A DNA stretch of 64,000 nt, from contig BNVH01000005.1 of NCBI GenBank assembly GCA_025997955.1, positions 1 through 64,000 on the forward strand, given 5' to 3'. The notes under the pieces were generated by a model, which was given only the letters and a program-made list of their open reading frames with translations, was not told the origin of the DNA and did not search any database. The DNA is from Synergistales bacterium (lineage in GTDB: Bacteria; Synergistota; Synergistia; Synergistales; Aminobacteriaceae). Numbering within the stretch: position 1 is the first letter of the stretch; every line of letters starts with the position of its first letter. Positions 35,667 through 44,495 of the stretch are shown here, in pieces. Both the position numbers and the translations under genes were made by a program.

Positions 35667-36017
35667 CTAACCAGGAGGCCAACCGAAATTGCGACCCGAC
35701 AGAAGATGCAGATGCAGATGCGAAACGGTCTGCCCACCCTGAACTCCTGTATTTATGACGATGCGAAAACCGTTGTCTTCTTTAGTTCCGTCAAGCCCCA
35801 AGCTACGCGCCACTTTTGTGGTGGCTGACATCACGATAGACCACAGGGCAGGATCGCTTACATCGGCGGCGGAAACGACATGCCGCGTCGGAATAATCAA
35901 AAGATGCGACGGAGCTTGTGGGTTGAGGTCACGGATGACAAAAACATCCTCATCCCTGTACACAAACTCCGAAGGGATCTCTCCGCTGGCTATTTTACAA
36001 AAGACACAATCACTCAC
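35667..36017 (-). CDS. HIT-family nucleotide-binding protein (HinT-like)
   Basis: 116 aa from the GTG at 36017, seven bases after AAGG; this gives the usual SDCVFCKIASGEIPS opening. An in-frame ATG at 36086 would overlap the upstream small gene and add 23 unconserved residues. The catalytic triad motif VSHLHLHLLSGR is at the C-terminus, and CVFC at the N-terminus is the common zinc-type pair. HinT proteins hydrolyse nucleoside phosphoramidates and acyl-AMP. Confidence 0.92.
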   Translation of the reverse strand: MSDCVFCKIASGEIPSEFVYRDEDVFVIRDLNPQAPSHLLIIPTRHVVSAADVSDPALWSIVMSATTKVARSLGLDGTKEDNGFRIVINTGVQGGQTVSHLHLHLLSGRNFGWPPG

Positions 36018-36030
36018 CAAATCGCCTTCT

Positions 36031-36222
36031 TCAGCTATAAAACTCCATTTTGTCATGCACGACAACAAGAGAATTGAAATCCTCAATCTGAGGACGAGGA
36101 ACTATCACGGGCTCACGAACATGCTCATAACTAAGACGAGTACGCCTTATTTCTCCGCCGCGCTCCTTGTGGCGCGTATAACCCTGTGTATGGGTTATGA
36201 CGTTATCCGTAACGACACGCAT
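36031..36222 (-). CDS. small protein of unknown function upstream of the HIT gene
   Basis: 63 aa starting MRVVTDNVITHTQGYTRHKE and ending in KMEFYS. The strongest evidence is a near-perfect AGGAGGTG seven to eight bases before the ATG. The product is polar and charged with no TM helix or known motif. It ends 13 bases before the HIT start, so the two are probably co-translated, and it lies 42 bases after tRNA-Leu, possibly in the same transcript. Confidence 0.7.
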   Translation of the reverse strand: MRVVTDNVITHTQGYTRHKERGGEIRRTRLSYEHVREPVIVPRPQIEDFNSLVVVHDKMEFYS

Positions 36223-36264
36223 TCTTGTTCACCTCCTGTGAAATCACAACATAGACAGATATCA

Positions 36265-36350
<86 letters not shown>

Positions 36351-36360
36351 ATTTTAGAAT

Positions 36361-36389
36361 ATTGTATCCCATTCATTTTGAAACGTCAA
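36361..36389 (-). promoter_or_regulatory. promoter of tRNA-Leu
   Basis: On the minus strand TTGACG (36384-36389), exactly 17-base spacer, TACAAT (36361-36366), ending about 10 bases before the tRNA 5' end. Confidence 0.8.
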
Positions 36390-36510
36390 TAAAAAGCCCA
36401 AGCGAAAAAACAAAATACAAGTAAAAAACGCAAATAATAATATAATCAAAATATACTAAAAATTATATAATGAAAACCACTCGGAAAAACTCGGACAAAA
36501 AAATTTAAAA

Positions 36511-36539
36511 TTGGCTTTCGCGTAAAAGCGCGAGATAAT
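36511..36539 (+). promoter_or_regulatory. promoter of the SYLF-domain gene
   Basis: TTGGCT (36511-36516), 17-base spacer, GATAAT (36534-36539). The spacer contains an inverted repeat, TCGCG-TAAAA-GCGCGA, which could be an operator. The gap between tRNA-Leu and this gene (about 200 bases) holds otherwise only AT-rich sequence. Confidence 0.6.
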
Positions 36540-36560
36540 TCTAGTTCGGAGGTGTGTGTG

Positions 36561-37259
36561 GTGTTTGATTACAGTAAAAAAATCTTTGCCCGCGTTGTTT
36601 TTGTTTGCCTTTTTTTTGTTTGCCTTTTAATGGGTATGCCGAGCGCGGCGTCAGCCGCGTCGGCTGATAAATTAGTCAAAGACGCTGTCGATACTCTCAA
36701 GGAGATGAGCCAAGAGGACGACGCGGGGAGCTTGGCCGACACCATCAGGGACGCTAAGGCTATCGCTTTTGTCCCCTCTATGATCAAGGCCGGATTTGGC
36801 ATAGGCGGAGAGTACGGCGAGGGTTTTATTCTGCTCAAAAAGGACGGCAAGTGGTATGGCCCGAGCTTCTATAATATGAGCGGCGCCTCTATTGGCATTC
36901 AGATAGGGGTGCAGAAGACCGCTTTTGTCTTGGTCGTAAACAATCAGGCCGGCGTAGACGCTTTTTTGCACAGCAGAACCAAGCTCGGCGCTGACGTGGC
37001 CGTGGCGGCGGGCCCCGTTGGCAGAAGGGGCGACGCGGCAACAGACGGCAAGATGAAGGCCTCGATTTACAGCTATTCCATGTCTAAAGGTCTGTTTGCC
37101 GGGGTCTCCTTGGACGGCGCGGTGCTGACCATAAGCGACAAGCACAACAAAGAATATTGGAAAAAAGACATAAGCGCGGAAGACGCCCTGAAGCGGCAGG
37201 CTACTGACGAGCGAGTCACGCCTCTTATCAAAGAGTTGGGGAAGTTGAAGTCTAAGTGA
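36561..37259 (+). CDS. secreted lipid-binding SYLF (Ysc84-like) domain protein
   Basis: 232 aa from the GTG at 36561, eight bases after CGGAGG (the frame is open from a GTG at 36552). A hydrophobic signal sequence (about residues 8-27, ending SAASA) is followed by the SYLF core: AKAIAFVPSMIKAGFGIGGEYGEG, WYGPSFYNMSGASIGIQIG, and SIYSYSMSKGLFAGVSLDGA. SYLF domains bind phospholipid and occur in many secreted bacterial proteins of unclear role. Its stop overlaps the next small membrane gene (GTGA). Confidence 0.88.
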   Translation: MFDYSKKIFARVVFVCLFFVCLLMGMPSAASAASADKLVKDAVDTLKEMSQEDDAGSLADTIRDAKAIAFVPSMIKAGFGIGGEYGEGFILLKKDGKWYGPSFYNMSGASIGIQIGVQKTAFVLVVNNQAGVDAFLHSRTKLGADVAVAAGPVGRRGDAATDGKMKASIYSYSMSKGLFAGVSLDGAVLTISDKHNKEYWKKDISAEDALKRQATDERVTPLIKELGKLKSK

Positions 37260-37450
37260 CCAAGGGTTCTTGGGTCATAACTCTGGCGTCGTTTGCCTTC
37301 TGCTTTGTCGTTATAGCGTATAACGGCTTTAAGCTGCCCTGGAACGAGGACGCGGCGCTTTACGCTATTTACGGCTGCGCCGTGGGCTTTTATCTTGCCA
37401 CAGCGCTGGCTATGTTCATGGTGTGGATTTTTTCAAGAAAAAAAATATGA
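37256..37450 (+). CDS. small two-helix membrane protein
   Basis: 64 aa from a GTG overlapping the SYLF stop. Two hydrophobic helices (about residues 8-23 and 36-57) are joined by a short polar loop containing LPWNEDAAL, and the protein ends RKKI. No family recognised. The overlap with the SYLF gene argues that it is real and co-expressed. Confidence 0.65.
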   Translation: MTKGSWVITLASFAFCFVVIAYNGFKLPWNEDAALYAIYGCAVGFYLATALAMFMVWIFSRKKI

Positions 37451-37463
37451 AAAAATAGCGACA

Positions 37464-37515
37464 AGGGGCGAACGTGGATTTCACGATTGCGGGCGAAAGT
37501 CCGGTTCGTCCCTAC
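37464..37515. repeat. palindromic repeat copy after the SYLF operon
   Basis: AGGGGCGAAC (37464-37473) and GTTCGTCCCT (37504-37513) pair with one G-T wobble around a 30-base loop and are followed by AC. The arms match the element at 1985-2006 in folK, but the loop is longer here. This copy is intergenic and could also act as the operon's terminator hairpin. Confidence 0.55.
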
Positions 37516-37578
37516 TTGAAAGAGGCCAGTCTACAGGTTAAAATAAGGTTTCTTAATTCTATCAAGGGGGTATTATAA

Positions 37579-37764
37579 ATGAGCGGCGTATATTCACGCA
37601 ACAATATATTCAAAAATAATTACGTAAACGGCGTGGATGACCTTCCCGTTTTAGAGGACAGAATATTTGGCGAAGAAGCTGTGATTATGCCGGTTTGGGA
37701 CAGCTACGAAATTGCTATCGAAGAAGACTGGGCGCAGTTTATCAACGTTGAGGAAGCCCTGTGA
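37579..37764 (+). CDS. small acidic protein of unknown function
   Basis: 61 aa, MSGVYSRNNIFKN... ending FINVEEAL, acidic and without TM helix or cysteines. AAGGGGG lies about 10 bases before the ATG, which supports translation. It is 41 bases upstream of the aminotransferase gene. I do not recognise it. Confidence 0.5.
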   Translation: MSGVYSRNNIFKNNYVNGVDDLPVLEDRIFGEEAVIMPVWDSYEIAIEEDWAQFINVEEAL

Positions 37765-37805
37765 GGCGTATGCGCGCGGTTTGAAAGAAGGGAGCGTGTT
37801 CAATT

Positions 37806-38960
37806 TTGAGCCAACAGGAGAGAATATATCTCTCACCTCCGCATATGAGCGGGGACGAGATAAAAATGATAGAAGAGGCATTCGCCACAAACTGGATAGC
37901 GCCTCTTGGGCCCCATGTCGAGGCCTTTGAGCGCGAGACGGCCGCGTTTACCGGGGTCAAAGCCGCTTTGGCTTTGGCGTCAGGGACTGCGGCTTTGCAC
38001 TTGTCCGCCGAGCTTTTGGGTATTGAGCGGGGGGATGTCGTCATATGCTCGTCTCTCACCTTCGCCGCTACGGTAGCGCCTCTTTATCACAAGGGCGTCG
38101 AGTGCGTCTTCGTCGACTCTGAGCCCGAGTCCTGGAACCTCAGCCCAAAGGCCCTCAAGTCAGCGCTTGCGGATTGCGACCGAAGCGGCAAAATGCCAAA
38201 GGCCGTCATTATAGTCAATCTGTATGGGCAAAGCTGCGATATGGAGCCAATCTTGGCGTTATGCGACTCGGCCGGCGTTCCTGTGATAGAGGACGCCGCC
38301 GAGTCGCTCGGCTCGCTCTACAAGGGCAAGCGAACGGGCGGCTTTGGAAAATTCTCGGTGCTTTCTTATAACGGCAATAAGATAATAACGACCTCTGGCG
38401 GAGGTATGTTGCTCTCTGACGACGAGGAGGCGGTGACGCGGGCGCGCTTTTTATCTACGCAGGCGCGCGACCCATCTCCTTGGTATCAGCATACAACATT
38501 AGGCTGGAACTATCGCCTGAGCAACATATTAGCCGGGGTCGGGCGCGCTCAGATGCTGCATTTGACCGAGCGCGTGGAGTCTCGGCGCCGCGTCTTCGAC
38601 CGCTACGCAGCGGAGCTGAGCGGCATAAAGCGCGTTTCATTTATGCCCGAGCCCGAATGGAGCCGCTCCAATCGCTGGCTCACTGTTTTGACGTTTGCCG
38701 AGCCTTTCTCGCCTATGCCCGTCTTAGAGCATCTCGCAAGCCTCAATATCGAATCCCGCCCCGTCTGGAAACCTATGCACCTTCAGCCTGTTTTTGAACA
38801 TTCCCGATATTTTACGCACGAAGACGGGCGTGACGTCAGCGCGGAGCTTTTCCTGCGCGGGCTGTGCCTGCCCTCGGGATCGAGCCTCACAGAGTCGCAG
38901 CAAGAACGCGTAATCAGCGCCGTCAAGGAAAGCCTTGGCAACCAAGCCAAAAAGGCATGA
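37806..38960 (+). CDS. DegT/DnrJ/EryC1-type PLP aminotransferase (PglE-like, nucleotide-sugar)
   Basis: 384 aa from a TTG with AAGGGAG upstream. The fold-type I aminotransferase shows YLSPPHMSGDEI at the start, ALASGTAALHLS (about 58), VIEDAAESLGSLY (about 162) and SYNGNKIITTSGGGM (about 187), where the lysine in NGNK is the Schiff-base residue. It probably makes an amino sugar on a UDP carrier. It overlaps the phosphoglycosyl transferase gene (ATGA), so the pair likely makes and loads the first sugar of a glycan, as PglE and PglC do. Confidence 0.88.
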   Translation: MSQQERIYLSPPHMSGDEIKMIEEAFATNWIAPLGPHVEAFERETAAFTGVKAALALASGTAALHLSAELLGIERGDVVICSSLTFAATVAPLYHKGVECVFVDSEPESWNLSPKALKSALADCDRSGKMPKAVIIVNLYGQSCDMEPILALCDSAGVPVIEDAAESLGSLYKGKRTGGFGKFSVLSYNGNKIITTSGGGMLLSDDEEAVTRARFLSTQARDPSPWYQHTTLGWNYRLSNILAGVGRAQMLHLTERVESRRRVFDRYAAELSGIKRVSFMPEPEWSRSNRWLTVLTFAEPFSPMPVLEHLASLNIESRPVWKPMHLQPVFEHSRYFTHEDGRDVSAELFLRGLCLPSGSSLTESQQERVISAVKESLGNQAKKA

Positions 38961-39559
38961 AGCGACTGTTTGATATTTTTGGGGCCGGGATTGGCCTGAT
39001 TGTCCTTGCTCCGATTTTTTTGGGTCTTACTCTTTTGATTCGCCGCCGTATGGGCCCTCCCGCGATTTTTAAGCAGCGGCGCGCGGGGCTTGGCGGGGCG
39101 GCTTTTGTCGTTTACAAATTTCGCTCAATGAACACTCAAAAGGACGAGCGCGGCGAGCTTTTGCCGGACGGCGCGCGCCTTACCGCGCTCGGACAGGCAT
39201 TGCGCCGCTACAGCCTTGACGAGCTTCCTCAGCTTTGGAACGTATTGAAGGGCGATATGAGCCTCGTGGGGCCACGCCCGCTGTTGCTTGAGTACGTGCC
39301 GCTTTATGACGAAAAGCAGCGTCGTCGCCTGAGCGTCAAGCCGGGCATAACCGGCTGGGCTCAGATAAACGGGCGCAACGCGATAAGCTGGAGCGATAAA
39401 TTCGCTCTCGACGTCTGGTACGTCGAACATCAGAGCTTTTGGCTTGACATAAAAATTATATTTTTAACGGTTTTGAAAATCTTAAAACACGAGGGCATAT
39501 CCGCGCCCCTTGACGCTACGATGCCGCGTTTTATGGGAAGCGCCTCCAAAGAACTATGA
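38957..39559 (+). CDS. undecaprenyl-phosphate phosphoglycosyl transferase (PglC-like bacterial sugar transferase)
   Basis: 200 aa from the ATG at 38957 overlapping the aminotransferase stop. Short monotopic form: one re-entrant hydrophobic helix (about 8-28), then FKQRRAGLGG, YKFRSMNT, the catalytic-region SLDELPQLWNVLKGDMSLVGPRP and KPGITGWAQINGRN. It moves a phospho-sugar from UDP-sugar to undecaprenyl phosphate on the cytosolic face. The next gene, ruvB, also overlaps by four bases. Confidence 0.9.
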   Translation: MKRLFDIFGAGIGLIVLAPIFLGLTLLIRRRMGPPAIFKQRRAGLGGAAFVVYKFRSMNTQKDERGELLPDGARLTALGQALRRYSLDELPQLWNVLKGDMSLVGPRPLLLEYVPLYDEKQRRRLSVKPGITGWAQINGRNAISWSDKFALDVWYVEHQSFWLDIKIIFLTVLKILKHEGISAPLDATMPRFMGSASKEL

Positions 39560-40656
39560 ACGGCAAAAGCAAGGGACACGAGAGCGTAGAAGCCGAAAGC
39601 TCTTCTGACGAGCGTTTTTTTACGCCTCCCAGATCTCAGGAAGACCTGAGCATCCGCCCCGCGAGCCTGTCCGACTTTATAGGGCAGGAAAAAATAAGAG
39701 AAAAACTTCAGATTTATATTCAGGCCGCTAAGGGGCGCAAAGAGCCTCTTGACCACGCGCTTTTCTACGGCCCTCCCGGCCTCGGCAAAACGACCTTGGC
39801 CGGCATAATCGCCCGCGAAATGGGCGGTCAGCTGCGCGTCACCACGGGGCCGGCTTTAGAGCGAGCCGGAGACTTGGCGGCTATAGTCTCAAACGTCGAG
39901 AATAACGACGTTCTCTTTATCGACGAAATTCACCGCCTCTCCGCGCAGGTTGAGGAGATTTTATATCCCGCGATGGAGGATTTTTCGCTTCATATAGTCG
40001 TAGGAAAGGGTCCATTGGCCAAGACTATAAGCCTGTCCCTGCCGCGATTCACTCTTTGCGGAGCCACGACGCGCATGGGGCTTCTCACGTCGCCGCTGCG
40101 CGCGCGCTTTGGTATAGTGGAGCAGCTTTCGCTCTATACGGAGCAAGAGCTGTCTCTTATAGTTCGCCGAGGGGCGAGGGCTTTTGGCGTGGAGATTTTG
40201 GACGAAGCGGCCGCCGAGATAGCCAAACGCTCCCGTGGCACGCCCCGCGTGAGTTTACGCCTCTTGCGGCGCGTGCGCGATGTGGCGGCCGTGAAGGGGT
40301 CGGGCGTCATAACGGCCGAAATGGCGGACAGGGCTATGGATATGCTCGATATAGACCCACAAGGCCTTGACGAGAGCGACCGCCGCATTTTGCGGACCAT
40401 AACCGATTTTTTTGAGGGAGGACCTGTCGGGCTTTCGACTCTCGCGGCGGCGCTGAACGAAGACACTCAGACAATAGAGGATATATACGAGCCCTTTTTG
40501 ATTCAAAAAGGCTTGCTTGAGCGAACCCCGCGCGGGCGCAAGGTCACTCATACCGGCTACGCTTATTTGGGCAAGACGCCTGTCACAAAAACCCAGGGCG
40601 AGACGCTTTTTCTGCCCTTGGACGACGGTCAGCAGGAGGAAGCGCATGAAAAGTAA
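39556..40656 (+). CDS. ruvB: Holliday junction branch migration helicase RuvB
   Basis: 366 aa AAA+ motor that drives branch migration with RuvA. Starts with a polar extension, then RPASLSDFIGQEKI, Walker A GPPGLGKTTLA (about 75), Walker B LFIDEIHRLS (about 117), sensor GATTRMGLLTSPLRARFG (about 171), arginine finger region RSRGTPRVSLRLLRRVRD and the winged-helix ending FLIQKGLLERTPRGRKVT. All family motifs are present. ruvA and ruvC are not in the window. Confidence 0.97.
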   Translation: MNGKSKGHESVEAESSSDERFFTPPRSQEDLSIRPASLSDFIGQEKIREKLQIYIQAAKGRKEPLDHALFYGPPGLGKTTLAGIIAREMGGQLRVTTGPALERAGDLAAIVSNVENNDVLFIDEIHRLSAQVEEILYPAMEDFSLHIVVGKGPLAKTISLSLPRFTLCGATTRMGLLTSPLRARFGIVEQLSLYTEQELSLIVRRGARAFGVEILDEAAAEIAKRSRGTPRVSLRLLRRVRDVAAVKGSGVITAEMADRAMDMLDIDPQGLDESDRRILRTITDFFEGGPVGLSTLAAALNEDTQTIEDIYEPFLIQKGLLERTPRGRKVTHTGYAYLGKTPVTKTQGETLFLPLDDGQQEEAHEK

Positions 40657-42091
40657 ACGTAAAATCTTTGTGATATATCCCGTTTTTTTGATTTTATTTT
40701 TGTTTTTTACTCAGGACGCCGCGCAGGCGCGCGATATTTACGTCAAGCTGTCGGGCGCGAGCGCTAATCTCAATATATCGTCAGATGGCGGTTTGAAGCT
40801 CATCGACGCGAGCAAGAAAAGCCACTCCTTGGGAAAATCCGTCACATTGACGCGTTCAGGTAAATACCCCCTCCCGGCGCGCGTTTCGGGCGGCTCGCTT
40901 TTGTCTTTTAACGGCAGAAAATACCGAGGAGTTTTTCTCATTACAAAAAATTTTACGCTTATCAATATATTGGACGTCGAGGACTACTTGCGCGGAGTGC
41001 TTCCCGCTGAGGCGGGGCCGAGCCAATCTGAAGAATATCTGAGAGCGCATGCCATAACGTCGCGCACCTACGCCCTGAAACAAAGCCTGAGCCGCGGCTC
41101 GCGCGGCTACGACGTTTTAGATAGCACATCGGACCAAGTCTATAAAGGCGCTGGCGTGGAGACAAGCGCCACTGACAAAGCCGTGAGAGCGACGGCCGGC
41201 GAGGTGCTGACTTACGGCAGCGAGCTCGCTTCCACTTTTTTTCACTCGGATAGCGGCGGACACACGGCCAGCGTCGCCGAGGTATGGGAGCAGGACATCC
41301 CATACCTGAGAGGCGTGAAAGAGCCCATGTCGTACAAATCCCCAAACTCAAGCTGGACGGCCAAAATATCTTCGGCCAAAGTTCAGGCCGCTCTCTCTAA
41401 ACTTAAGGCAAACGTCGGCAAGCCCAAAGAAATTCGTGTTTCGGAGACCGACAGAGGCGGGCGCGCTGTCAAATTGACCTTTGTTGGCAGCGGAGGAAGC
41501 GCCATCGTCAAGGCCAGCGATTTCAGAGTAGCCGTTGGCTCAAACTTGCTAAAAAGTACAATGCTGACAGGCGCGCCGCCGCATAGTAACCGTGGGGGCG
41601 ACCCGCGGCCGCCCGTTCATAAACCCGCGCCTGTGAGTAAACCCACTCCCGCGCCGACAAGCAACCTTGCGCCAACGCCGCCCGTACCGACGTCGGACGC
41701 GCCCCTGACGAAAAAAGAAGATGAGAGAATGTCAAATATGACGAGAAACGGCGTTTTCACGGCCTCCGAGCTTATGGACATGCTCAAAAATCCTAAAAAA
41801 ATGAAAGGTTATTTCTATATCGGTCTGCAAAGAAGCGGATTGGGCAAGCTTCCGGAAAACCCGCCCGAAGTCAGAATACCGGACATCCCAAGCGACGGCG
41901 GTTCTAAGGGGCCCATTGGCGGAAGCGTCATCATAGAGAGCGGTGGAAACTTTGTGTTTCACGGCAAGGGCTGGGGACACGGGGTCGGCCTCTCGCAATA
42001 CGGAGCCATGGCGCTGGCCGCTCAAGGCTGGAAAGCGGAGCGTATATTAGAGCATTATTACAGCGGCGCGGTGGTGAAGAAGTTCAAGTGA
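40646..42091 (+). CDS. secreted SpoIID/LytB-domain protein with a proline-rich insert
   Basis: 481 aa from the ATG at 40646 (CAGGAGGA upstream, inside the end of ruvB). Signal peptide about 1-28. The SpoIID fold shows LDVEDYLRGVLPAE (about 109), AHAITSRTYAL, TSDQVYKG and FFHSDSGGHTASVAEVW, with the conserved ending GKGWGHGVGLSQYGAMALAAQG (about 438-459) and ILEHYYSG. A proline/alanine/threonine-rich stretch at about 308-353 and a further 80 residues are inserted before that ending. SpoIID proteins cleave peptidoglycan stem-less glycan in spore formers; in non-spore formers they are wall hydrolases. The 3' end overlaps rfbC on the other strand by 8 bases. Confidence 0.85.
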   Translation: MKSKRKIFVIYPVFLILFLFFTQDAAQARDIYVKLSGASANLNISSDGGLKLIDASKKSHSLGKSVTLTRSGKYPLPARVSGGSLLSFNGRKYRGVFLITKNFTLINILDVEDYLRGVLPAEAGPSQSEEYLRAHAITSRTYALKQSLSRGSRGYDVLDSTSDQVYKGAGVETSATDKAVRATAGEVLTYGSELASTFFHSDSGGHTASVAEVWEQDIPYLRGVKEPMSYKSPNSSWTAKISSAKVQAALSKLKANVGKPKEIRVSETDRGGRAVKLTFVGSGGSAIVKASDFRVAVGSNLLKSTMLTGAPPHSNRGGDPRPPVHKPAPVSKPTPAPTSNLAPTPPVPTSDAPLTKKEDERMSNMTRNGVFTASELMDMLKNPKKMKGYFYIGLQRSGLGKLPENPPEVRIPDIPSDGGSKGPIGGSVIIESGGNFVFHGKGWGHGVGLSQYGAMALAAQGWKAERILEHYYSGAVVKKFK

Positions 42092-42632
42092 TAAAATCTT
42101 TCAATGTGCCCCACTTCAAATCCCTATCATTCATTATGAACTCGGAGCCGGGGATTTTCGGCCAGTCTATGCCGATGTCGGGGTCGTCAAAGGCTATGCC
42201 GCCCTCGTCGCCTGGGTGATAAAAGTCGGTGCATTTGTAGCAAAACTCGGCCACCTCGGACAAAACCAAATATCCGTGCGCGAAGCCCTCCGGGATATAA
42301 AACTGCGTTCTGTTCTCCTCGGACAACTCCGCGCCCTGCCACGCCCCGAAAGTGTCGGAACGAGCGCGCAAATCCACGGCGACGTCAAAAACTTTCCCTC
42401 TTATCACCCGCACGAGCTTGCCCTGCGGAAAATTCTTTTGAAAGTGAAGCCCGCGAAGCACTCCCCTGACGGAACCGGATTGGTTGTCCTGAACGAAATT
42501 CATATCAAGACCGTACTGCGCCAAGTCCCGCTTGTTATACGACTCGGTAAAATAGCCGCGTTCGTCGCGGAAAACTTGCGGTTCTATAAGAAAAAGCCCT
42601 TTAATGTCGCACTCGGTGACTTTAACCGCCAT
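42084..42632 (-). CDS. rfbC: dTDP-4-dehydrorhamnose 3,5-epimerase
   Basis: 182-aa cupin-fold enzyme; third step of dTDP-L-rhamnose synthesis. Motifs PQVFRDERGYFTESYN (about 17), VQDNQSGSVRGVLRGLHFQ with the catalytic His (about 47-65), VIRGKVFDVAVDLR and YIPEGFAHGYLVLSE. Last gene of the metH-rfbABDC run; overlaps rfbD by 11 bases. Confidence 0.95.
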   Translation of the reverse strand: MAVKVTECDIKGLFLIEPQVFRDERGYFTESYNKRDLAQYGLDMNFVQDNQSGSVRGVLRGLHFQKNFPQGKLVRVIRGKVFDVAVDLRARSDTFGAWQGAELSEENRTQFYIPEGFAHGYLVLSEVAEFCYKCTDFYHPGDEGGIAFDDPDIGIDWPKIPGSEFIMNDRDLKWGTLKDFIT

Positions 42633-43476
42633 TATTCATCGCCTCTATACACCGCTTCACGGCGTCCTGCCAAGCAGGCAGCGGCGTAAACCCGTTTCGC
42701 GTAAGTTTTTCTTTGGAAAGCCTGCTGTTAGAAGGCCTCTTCGCCTTTGCTGGGTATTGGCCGGACGTCACAGGCACAGTTTTGACGTTTAAACCCGCTG
42801 TCTTGAATATCTCCACCGCAAAATCGTACCAGGTGCAAACGCCCTCGTTGGTCGCGTGATAGCAGCCGTATTTTTCGGTCTCTATCATATCCACAAGCAA
42901 CCGCGACAGGTCATATGTATAAGTCGGCGAGCCGAACTGGTCGTTCACAACCGAAATTTCCTCTCTCGTCTTGCCGAGGTTCAGCATTGTTTTGACGAAG
43001 TTTTTGCCGTTGACTCCAAAAACCCAAGATATTCTAACGATGAAGTATTTTTCAAGGATTGTTTTAACCGCGACTTCACCCTCGTATTTTGTCCGCCCGT
43101 AGACGTTCAGCGGCGCGAAGCCGCTCTCGTCCTCGTCCCAAAAATGCGTCCCGCCTCCGCCAAAAACATAATCGGTGCTGATGTACATCATCTTTATGCC
43201 GAGCGCTTCGCAGACAAGCGCTATATTTTTTGTGCCAAGCGCGTTGACGGTCATCACCTTTTCCGGCTCGTCTTCCGCTAAATCCACAGCCGTCCAAGCG
43301 GCGCAGTGAATGACGGCGTCGGGCGATACGTCCGACAAAACTTCTTTTACGGCCGCGCTATCGGTTATATCCATTTCTTCCACGTCTGTGCCGCGAGCCG
43401 TATATCCGCGTTTTTCAAGTTCGTTTATGACGTCAAAACCAAGTTGTCCTTTAGAGCCGGTTACAAGAATTTTCAT
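42622..43476 (-). CDS. rfbD: dTDP-4-dehydrorhamnose reductase
   Basis: 284-aa SDR enzyme that reduces dTDP-4-keto-L-rhamnose with NAD(P)H. Nucleotide-binding VTGSKGQLGFDV at the N-terminus, HCAAWTAVDLAEDEP (about 57), active-site YISTDYVFGG with catalytic Y in NVYGRTKYEGE (about 130), and RISWVFG. Overlaps rfbB upstream by four bases. Confidence 0.95.
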   Translation of the reverse strand: MKILVTGSKGQLGFDVINELEKRGYTARGTDVEEMDITDSAAVKEVLSDVSPDAVIHCAAWTAVDLAEDEPEKVMTVNALGTKNIALVCEALGIKMMYISTDYVFGGGGTHFWDEDESGFAPLNVYGRTKYEGEVAVKTILEKYFIVRISWVFGVNGKNFVKTMLNLGKTREEISVVNDQFGSPTYTYDLSRLLVDMIETEKYGCYHATNEGVCTWYDFAVEIFKTAGLNVKTVPVTSGQYPAKAKRPSNSRLSKEKLTRNGFTPLPAWQDAVKRCIEAMNNGG

Positions 43477-44495
43477 TGTCGCCCACCGTACATTCGCTCG
43501 TAATAATTTTTATATTCACCGGAGATTATCTCTTCCCACCAACTCCTGTTGTCAAGATACCATTTTATCGTAAGTCTGATTCCGTCGCTGAATTTAGTTT
43601 TGGGCAGCCAGCCCAATTCTTCATGAATTTTAGTCGGGTCGATGGCGTAGCGCATATCGTGACCCTTGCGGTCGCTCACATAAGTTATGAGGCTCTCTGG
43701 CTTTCCCAATTCCTTACAGATAAGTTTTACAATATCGATATTCCGCATTTCGTTGTGTCCGCCCACGTTATAAACTTCGCCCTCTCTCCCCTTACGGATT
43801 ATCAAATCGATAGCGGCGCAGTGGTCTTCGACATATAGCCAATCGCGGACGTTCAGGCCTTGGCCGTATACGGGCAGCGGTTGGTCGTTTAGCGCGTTGG
43901 CTATCATGAGCGGAATCAGTTTTTCCGGAAAGTGATACGGCCCGTAGTTGTTCGAGCAGCGCGAAATGGTGAGCGGAAGATCAAAAGTGCGGTAGTAGGC
44001 GAGGCACAGCAAATCCGCGCTCGCCTTGCTCGCCGAATAAGGACTTGACGCGTGAAGGGGCGTTTCCTCCGTGAAAAAGAGATTGGGGTTATCGAGAGGC
44101 AAATCGCCGTAGACCTCGTCGGTCGATACCTGGTGATATCTTTTGACGCCCCATTGTCTGGCGGCGTCAAGCAGAACCTGTGTGCCGATTATGTTTGTCT
44201 CAAGAAAAACCGAGGGGTTTTCAATAGAGCGGTCAACGTGACTTTCCGCGGCGAAGTTGACGACGATGTCGGGCTTTTCCTCTTCAAATAATTTGCCGAT
44301 AGATTTTTGGTCAGTTATGGAAATTTTTACAAATCTGAAATTCGCTTTGCCCATAACGGACGCGAGAGTCGAGAGATTGCCGGCGTAAGTCAGGCAGTCG
44401 ACGCATACGACTCTCATATCGGGGTAGATAGAGAGCATATAAAAAATAAAGTTAGCGCCGATAAACCCAGCGCCCCCTGTCACTATAAGCGTCAT
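43473..44495 (-). CDS. rfbB: dTDP-glucose 4,6-dehydratase
   Basis: 340-aa extended SDR enzyme. TGGAGFIGANF at the N-terminus, FAAESHVDRSIENP (about 82), QVSTDEVYGDL (about 117-127), catalytic YSASKASADLL (about 152) and SRCSNNYGPYHFPEKLIPL. Converts dTDP-glucose to the 4-keto-6-deoxy sugar. Its start overlaps the rfbA stop by four bases. Confidence 0.96.
   Translation of the reverse strand: MTLIVTGGAGFIGANFIFYMLSIYPDMRVVCVDCLTYAGNLSTLASVMGKANFRFVKISITDQKSIGKLFEEEKPDIVVNFAAESHVDRSIENPSVFLETNIIGTQVLLDAARQWGVKRYHQVSTDEVYGDLPLDNPNLFFTEETPLHASSPYSASKASADLLCLAYYRTFDLPLTISRCSNNYGPYHFPEKLIPLMIANALNDQPLPVYGQGLNVRDWLYVEDHCAAIDLIIRKGREGEVYNVGGHNEMRNIDIVKLICKELGKPESLITYVSDRKGHDMRYAIDPTKIHEELGWLPKTKFSDGIRLTIKWYLDNRSWWEEIISGEYKNYYERMYGGRQ

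Noticed and set aside
40517..40645. Longer SpoIID reading frame starting inside ruvB
   Set aside because: It would place 43 unrelated residues before a clear signal peptide; the ATG at 40646 follows CAGGAGGA.
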